Part shown: positions 60,235-64,000 of the stretch, one piece after another
How the letters are laid out: each line of letters starts with the position of its first letter
Position numbering within the stretch: the first letter of the stretch is position 1
NCBI GenBank assembly: GCA_045536305.1
Contig: JAZSNH010000003.1
Span: 11,528-75,527 of the forward strand
Length of the DNA stretch: 64,000 nucleotides
From: JAISGQ01 sp045536305
GTDB lineage: Bacteria; Bacillota; Clostridia; Oscillospirales; Acutalibacteraceae
Reading direction: 5' to 3'
Position numbers and translations under genes: made by a program
The notes under the pieces: generated by a model
Database searches by the model: none
Seen by the model: the letters and a program-made list of their open reading frames with translations, nothing else
Told to the model about the DNA's origin: nothing

Positions 60235-61122
60235 TTATACGAGGGAATGAGCCTTGAGCACATTGAAGAGAGCTTCCTTCTTGTCATCGTCCATCTCAAC
60301 AAGAGGCATACGGCAGGGACCAACGCCAAGACCCATCATGTTCATGGCGGCCTTTACGGGGATGGGGTTGACATCCCAGAACAGACCCTTGCAGAGATCG
60401 AAGTACTCAAGCTGAAGCTTTCTCGACTCATCAGTCTTGCCCTCAAGATAAAGAGCTGCGATGTCATGAGCTGCCTTGGGTGCTACATTGGAAAGAACGG
60501 AAATAACGCCCTTTGCGCCGCATGCCATAATGGGGAGAATGAGATCATCACAGCCGGAGTAGATTGCCAGCTCATCACCGCAGAGACGGGCAATGGCGGT
60601 GACCTGAGAGATGTTGTCAGAAGCTTCCTTTATTGCAACGATATTGGAAACCTCGGAAAGAGCCTTGCAGGTCTCGGGAGTAATATTCATACCGGTTCTG
60701 CCGGGAACGGAATATACGATCATGGGAAGGGGGCAAGCCTTTGCAATCATTTCAAAGTGAGCGATAAGACCCTTTTGAGAGGTTTTGTTGTAGTAAGGAG
60801 TGACCTGCAAAGTGGCATCTGCACCGAGCTTCTGAGCCTCTTCGGTGAGCTCGATGGCATAGGCGGTATCGTTGCTGCCTGTGCCTGCGATAACAGGGAT
60901 CCTGTGATTGACGATCTCAACAGTTCTCTTGATTACATTGACATGCTCCTCGTGGGAAAGGGTAGCAGCCTCACCTGTGGTGCCGCATGCGATTATAGAA
61001 TCTGTTCCGCCCTCGATCTGCATCTCAATAAGCTTTTCGAGGCAATCGTAGTTGATGGAAAAGTCGTCGTTAAAGGGGGTTACAAGTGCAACACCTGCAC
61101 CGGTAAAGATAGTATCCTTCAT
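60235..61122 (-). CDS. dapA: 4-hydroxy-tetrahydrodipicolinate synthase
   Basis: Condenses aspartate semialdehyde with pyruvate (295 aa, usual length). The family block ACGTTGEAATLSHEEH is near residue 45, catalytic Tyr in IVYSVPGRTG near 138, and Schiff-base Lys in VAIKEAS near 166. The YSVPGRT variant replaces the common YNVPGRT. It starts at ATG 61122 with AGGAGG upstream, between asd (21-base gap) and dapB (22-base gap). Expression should follow the lysine riboswitch upstream of asd. Confidence 0.96.
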   Translation of the reverse strand: MKDTIFTGAGVALVTPFNDDFSINYDCLEKLIEMQIEGGTDSIIACGTTGEAATLSHEEHVNVIKRTVEIVNHRIPVIAGTGSNDTAYAIELTEEAQKLGADATLQVTPYYNKTSQKGLIAHFEMIAKACPLPMIVYSVPGRTGMNITPETCKALSEVSNIVAIKEASDNISQVTAIARLCGDELAIYSGCDDLILPIMACGAKGVISVLSNVAPKAAHDIAALYLEGKTDESRKLQLEYFDLCKGLFWDVNPIPVKAAMNMMGLGVGPCRMPLVEMDDDKKEALFNVLKAHSLV

Positions 61123-61143
61123 AAAATAACCTCCTGATTAAAA

Positions 61144-62220
61144 TCAAATCCAGCCTTCGGCGCAGAGAAGCTCAGCCATAAGTACGTTGCCGCCTGCAGC
61201 ACCGCGCAGGGTGTTGTGAGAAAGACATACAAACTTGTAGTCATACTGAGTATCCTCGCGGAGTCTGCCTATAGATATAGCCATACCGCCTTCAAGTTCT
61301 CTGTCGAGCTTAGCCTGGGGACGGTTCTCCTCTTCAAAGTAGTTGAGGAACTGCTTTGGAGCGTGAGGAAGCTCAAGCTCCTGAGGTCTGCCGGCATAGC
61401 TTGCCCAAAGCTCCTTTATCTGCTCAATGGTAGGCTTGTTTTTGAATTTTACAAAAACAGCAGCAGTGTGACCATCCGAAACGGGGACTCTCAGACACTG
61501 AGAGGTAATGCTGGTTTCGCTGTCGAGAACGATCTGATCGCCTTCGATCTTACCCCAGACCTTAAGGGGCTCGATGTTGCTTTTCTCTTCTTCGCCGCCG
61601 ATGAAGGGGATAAGGTTATCCACCATTTCGGGCCAGCGCTCGAAGGTCTTGCCTGCGCCGGAGATTGCCTGATAGGTGCAGGCGAGAACCTGCTCTATGC
61701 CGAACTTGCGCAGGGGATGGAGAGCGGGGACATAGCTTTGGATTGAGCAGTTGGACTTAACAGCAATAAATCCGCGCTCGGTGCCGAGTCTCTTTCTCTG
61801 TGCGTTGATGATCTCAGCGTGCTCGGGGTTAAGCTCGGGAACGAGCATGGGAACGTCTGCGGTCATGCGATGAGCGCTGTTGTTGGACATAACAGGGCAC
61901 TCACGCTTTGCGTATGCTTCTTCAAGAGCCTTGATCTCGTCCTTTTTCATATCTACAGCACAGAAAACAAAGTCAACGAGAGAAACGATCTTGTCTATGT
62001 CAGCGGTTGCATCATAAACAGTAAGATCTGCCATAGCTTCGGGCATCGGAGTTTTCATGACCCAACGGCTGCCGACTGCCTCGCGATAGGTTTTTCCGGC
62101 GGAACGGGAGCTGGCTGCAAGAGCTGTTACCTTAAACCAGGGATGATTTTCCAGCAGAGTAGCAAGTCTCTGACCGACCATACCGGTTGCACCGATGATG
62201 CCTACATTGTACGATTTCAT
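61144..62220 (-). CDS. asd: Aspartate-semialdehyde dehydrogenase
   Basis: Reduces aspartyl phosphate to aspartate semialdehyde, the entry to lysine, threonine and methionine synthesis (358 aa). The NADP loop GATGMVGQR is at residues 10-18, the catalytic Cys158 is in KSNCSIQSY, and the catalytic His is in SDGHTAAVF near 251. Length and motifs fit the archaeal/fungal-like class rather than the E. coli type. GGAGG precedes ATG 62220. It is first in the operon, directly downstream of the riboswitch and its terminator. Confidence 0.94.
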   Translation of the reverse strand: MKSYNVGIIGATGMVGQRLATLLENHPWFKVTALAASSRSAGKTYREAVGSRWVMKTPMPEAMADLTVYDATADIDKIVSLVDFVFCAVDMKKDEIKALEEAYAKRECPVMSNNSAHRMTADVPMLVPELNPEHAEIINAQRKRLGTERGFIAVKSNCSIQSYVPALHPLRKFGIEQVLACTYQAISGAGKTFERWPEMVDNLIPFIGGEEEKSNIEPLKVWGKIEGDQIVLDSETSITSQCLRVPVSDGHTAAVFVKFKNKPTIEQIKELWASYAGRPQELELPHAPKQFLNYFEEENRPQAKLDRELEGGMAISIGRLREDTQYDYKFVCLSHNTLRGAAGGNVLMAELLCAEGWI

Positions 62221-62251
62221 AATTAACTACCTCCAAAAGGAATAAAATAAA

Positions 62252-62276
62252 CAAAAAAACCGGCTTGAATACCGGT
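62252..62276 (-). terminator. Riboswitch-controlled terminator
   Basis: On the minus strand ACCGG...CCGGT (62276-62272 with 62263-62259) is followed by seven T. It lies between the lysine aptamer and asd and is the likely expression platform. The segment ATGATGACCGG overlaps an alternative pairing with ATCAT sequences near the aptamer end. Confidence 0.75.
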
Positions 62277-62324
62277 CATCATTTTAATATAATAAGAGAC
62301 GTTGAAAAACAACGTACAAGCTTC

Positions 62325-62490
62325 AATAGCTCTCCACCATATAAAATGATGACAGTCGTACCGCTGTTAAACGGTAAAACCAGGAAAGTGCGTGCCGAGC
62401 AACTACCTTCGGCGATACAGCCTTTCCGATCGGGTCGAAGGCTTTTGGCGAGCCTAACCGAACGTACTTATCTGAAATCGCGCCTCTATT
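62325..62490 (-). promoter_or_regulatory. Lysine riboswitch (L box)
   Basis: On the minus strand the conserved L-box blocks appear in order: GAGGCGCG (62487-62480), AAGTA, AGGCTCG...AAAGCCT, CGGAAAGGCTG, ATCGCCGAAGG, and TGGAGAGCTA (about 62335-62326). They precede the asd-dapA-dapB operon, which makes lysine precursors. Lysine binding should favour the terminator and shut the operon down. Confidence 0.92.
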
Positions 62491-62590
62491 CGAATTCCTA
62501 TTTACTTGTTGTAATGATTATAAGTCATTTTACACAAAGATGTCAAGTGCGTTTTGTGCCATATAATTAGCGGTCAGGAAGGAAATATTT

Positions 62591-63640
62591 ATGAAAAAAA
62601 GCGATTTTGCGTATGATTTGCCGCAGGAGCTCATCGCACAGCACCCTCTGGAGGACAGAACGGCATCGCGCCTGCTAATGCTTGATAAGGAAACAGGTAA
62701 AACAAAGCACGCACATTTTCGGGACATTTTAAATGAGCTTAATGAGGGAGACTGCCTTATTCTCAATGACTCGCGTGTTATTCCTGCGCGCATTTTCGGC
62801 ATGAAAGAGGGTAGAGAGTCACACAATGAATTTCTTCTTTTAAAGCCGCTCGGCAATAATTGCTGGGAAACAATAACAAAGCCCGGCAAAAGGGCAAAGG
62901 TGGGCGCAAGATTCGTCTTTGGCAGCGGACTTATGACGGGTGAAGTGACAGAGGTAAAAGAAGACGGCAACAGAGTCGTAAGGTTCGAGACAGACCGCGA
63001 ATTTTTCTCTGTTCTTGATGAGATAGGAAGCATGCCGCTGCCGCCATACATAACAGAAAAGCTCGAAGATAAAGAGCGTTATCAAACGGTGTATTCACGC
63101 GAGCTCGGCTCTGCCGCAGCTCCTACGGCAGGCCTGCATTTCACAAAGGAACTGCTCAGCGAAATTGAAACGAAGGGCGTAAAGCTCGGATATGTTACGC
63201 TGCATGTAGGATTGGGAACCTTCCGTCCTGTAAAGGAGGAAGAGATAACCGATCATATAATGCACTCTGAGCATTATTACCTGCCGAAGGAAACGGCAGA
63301 GCTTATCAATAAGACAAAGGCGAGCGGCAAAAGAGTGATAGCGGTAGGAACAACGAGCTGCCGAACACTTGAGGCGTGCGGCAGTGCTTTGGGAGAAAAT
63401 GAGAAATTACACGAAGCGGACGGTTTTACGGATATTTTTATTTATCCGGGATATACTTTTAAGGTAATCGATGCGCTGATAACAAACTTTCACCTCCCTG
63501 AAAGTACGCTCATCATGCTTGTGTCTGCTCTTGCAGGACATGAAAATACACTTGCGGCATACAGAGAAGCGGTAAACGAGCGGTACAGATTTTTTTCATT
63601 TGGAGATGCGATGTTTATCGGAAACCTGACGATCCAATAA
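62591..63640 (+). CDS. queA: S-adenosylmethionine:tRNA ribosyltransferase-isomerase
   Basis: Queuosine biosynthesis enzyme that transfers and isomerises the ribose of SAM onto preQ1 in tRNA (349 aa, usual about 340-350). Landmarks are DFAYDLPQELIAQHPLEDR (residues 4-22), NDSRVIPARI (about 59), GSAAAPTAGLHFT (about 174), LHVGLGTFRPV (about 203), and NFHLPESTLIMLVSA near the C-terminus. AGGAAGG precedes ATG 62591. It is divergent from asd; tgt is not in this window. Confidence 0.97.
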   Translation: MKKSDFAYDLPQELIAQHPLEDRTASRLLMLDKETGKTKHAHFRDILNELNEGDCLILNDSRVIPARIFGMKEGRESHNEFLLLKPLGNNCWETITKPGKRAKVGARFVFGSGLMTGEVTEVKEDGNRVVRFETDREFFSVLDEIGSMPLPPYITEKLEDKERYQTVYSRELGSAAAPTAGLHFTKELLSEIETKGVKLGYVTLHVGLGTFRPVKEEEITDHIMHSEHYYLPKETAELINKTKASGKRVIAVGTTSCRTLEACGSALGENEKLHEADGFTDIFIYPGYTFKVIDALITNFHLPESTLIMLVSALAGHENTLAAYREAVNERYRFFSFGDAMFIGNLTIQ

Positions 63641-63729
63641 AAATGTATATTACGACATATTGCAAAAAATGCTGAGTTTTAGAATATAATCGAGTTGGAA
63701 AAATAATTTCTTAAAATACAAAAAAGGTC

Positions 63730-63758
63730 TTGCAATTTGTAATGAGATAGTGTATAGT
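63730..63758 (+). promoter_or_regulatory. Sigma-A promoter of initiator tRNA
   Basis: TTGCAA (63730-63735), a 17-base spacer and TATAGT (63753-63758) lie 28 bases upstream of the tRNA gene. Confidence 0.8.
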
Positions 63759-63786
63759 AATAAGGCACTCAACGAGTGCCATATAT

Positions 63787-63863
<77 letters not shown>

Positions 63864-63864
63864 T

Positions 63865-63910
63865 TTCGAGTGTTCATAACGGACTTAAGTTATGAACACT
63901 CGAATTTTTT
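63865..63910 (+). terminator. Terminator of initiator tRNA
   Basis: A 16-bp perfect stem (63865-63880 with 63889-63904) is followed by six T. Confidence 0.93.
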
Positions 63911-63944
63911 GTTTTCTCAGGTTTCTTCGTATATTGTTGTGTTT

Positions 63945-63970
63945 GAGCAGGCGTTGTGCCTGCTCTTTTT
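63945..63970 (+). terminator. Second terminator near the window end
   Basis: GAGCAGGC (63945-63952) pairs with GCCTGCTC (63958-63965), then T5. No gene is visible between this and the previous terminator, nor after it to 64000. Confidence 0.75.
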
Positions 63971-64000
63971 GTTTTACGCTGATTTGGTGACGTACTCTAC

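Noticed and set aside
60247..61137. 296-codon plus-strand frame opposite dapA
   Set aside because: dapA is intact on the minus strand with catalytic residues; the opposing frame is a codon-composition artefact.

Overview
The window reads as chromosome of a spore-forming Clostridia bacterium, probably a gut or rumen type near the Ruminococcaceae/Oscillospiraceae (family-level placement is inference). The evidence is the Gram-positive polymerase PolC, a complete spoIIIAA-AH sporulation operon behind a sigma-E-like promoter, a glmS ribozyme, a lysine riboswitch, AGGAGG-type ribosome binding sites and a glycan/uronate catabolic cluster. No phage or plasmid genes were seen.

Layout. 1-9064: 3' part of polC, then the eight-gene spoIIIA operon, closed by a bidirectional terminator. 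9063-13035: rRNA methyltransferase, a 52-residue Asn/Gln repeat microprotein, an acetyltransferase, a frameshifted four-helix-bundle gene with a coupled small ORF, a nested-hairpin repeat array, tRNA-Ser(GGA) and a HAD phosphatase. 13205-24671: accessory block with a Y-family polymerase and YolD-like partner, then a BREX-like operon of brxC, two divergent methyltransferase modules of PglX that both stop at the same point, and one separate gene for the PglX C-terminal domain. No pglZ, brxA, brxB or brxL is present. 24698-26834: esterase and an unknown membrane protein.

26894-38802: carbohydrate catabolism. It holds an IlvD/Edd-type sugar-acid dehydratase, a circularly permuted GH3 beta-glucosidase, an SDR, a canonical GH3, an L-fucose-isomerase-fold protein, a fructuronate-reductase-like SDR and mannonate dehydratase UxuA. 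Promoters in this block carry long inverted repeats that look like operators for separate regulators. 39003-49186: acetyltransferase; a three-gene operon of a J-like/TPR giant, an HscC-like Hsp70 and a membrane TPR protein; a YwaF-like membrane protein; a PlsC-type acyltransferase overlapping a glutamate symporter. 49250-53970: ribozyme-controlled glmS and a copper export pair copZ-copA. 53972-59370: unknown protein, RlmI-like methyltransferase, cohesin-like anchored surface protein, ECF sigma/anti-sigma pair, acetyltransferase. 59460-64000: asd-dapA-dapB under a lysine riboswitch, queA and initiator tRNA-Met.

The strongest candidate for an undescribed arrangement is the BREX-like locus: two alternative N-terminal PglX modules that would have to share one C-terminal subunit in trans, next to BrxC but without the phosphatase or Lon-like components. 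Secondary candidates are the J-TPR/Hsp70/TPR operon (HPE instead of HPD), the N/Q-rich microprotein, and two intergenic repeat families, one of which is MITE-like with terminal inverted repeats and three copies here.
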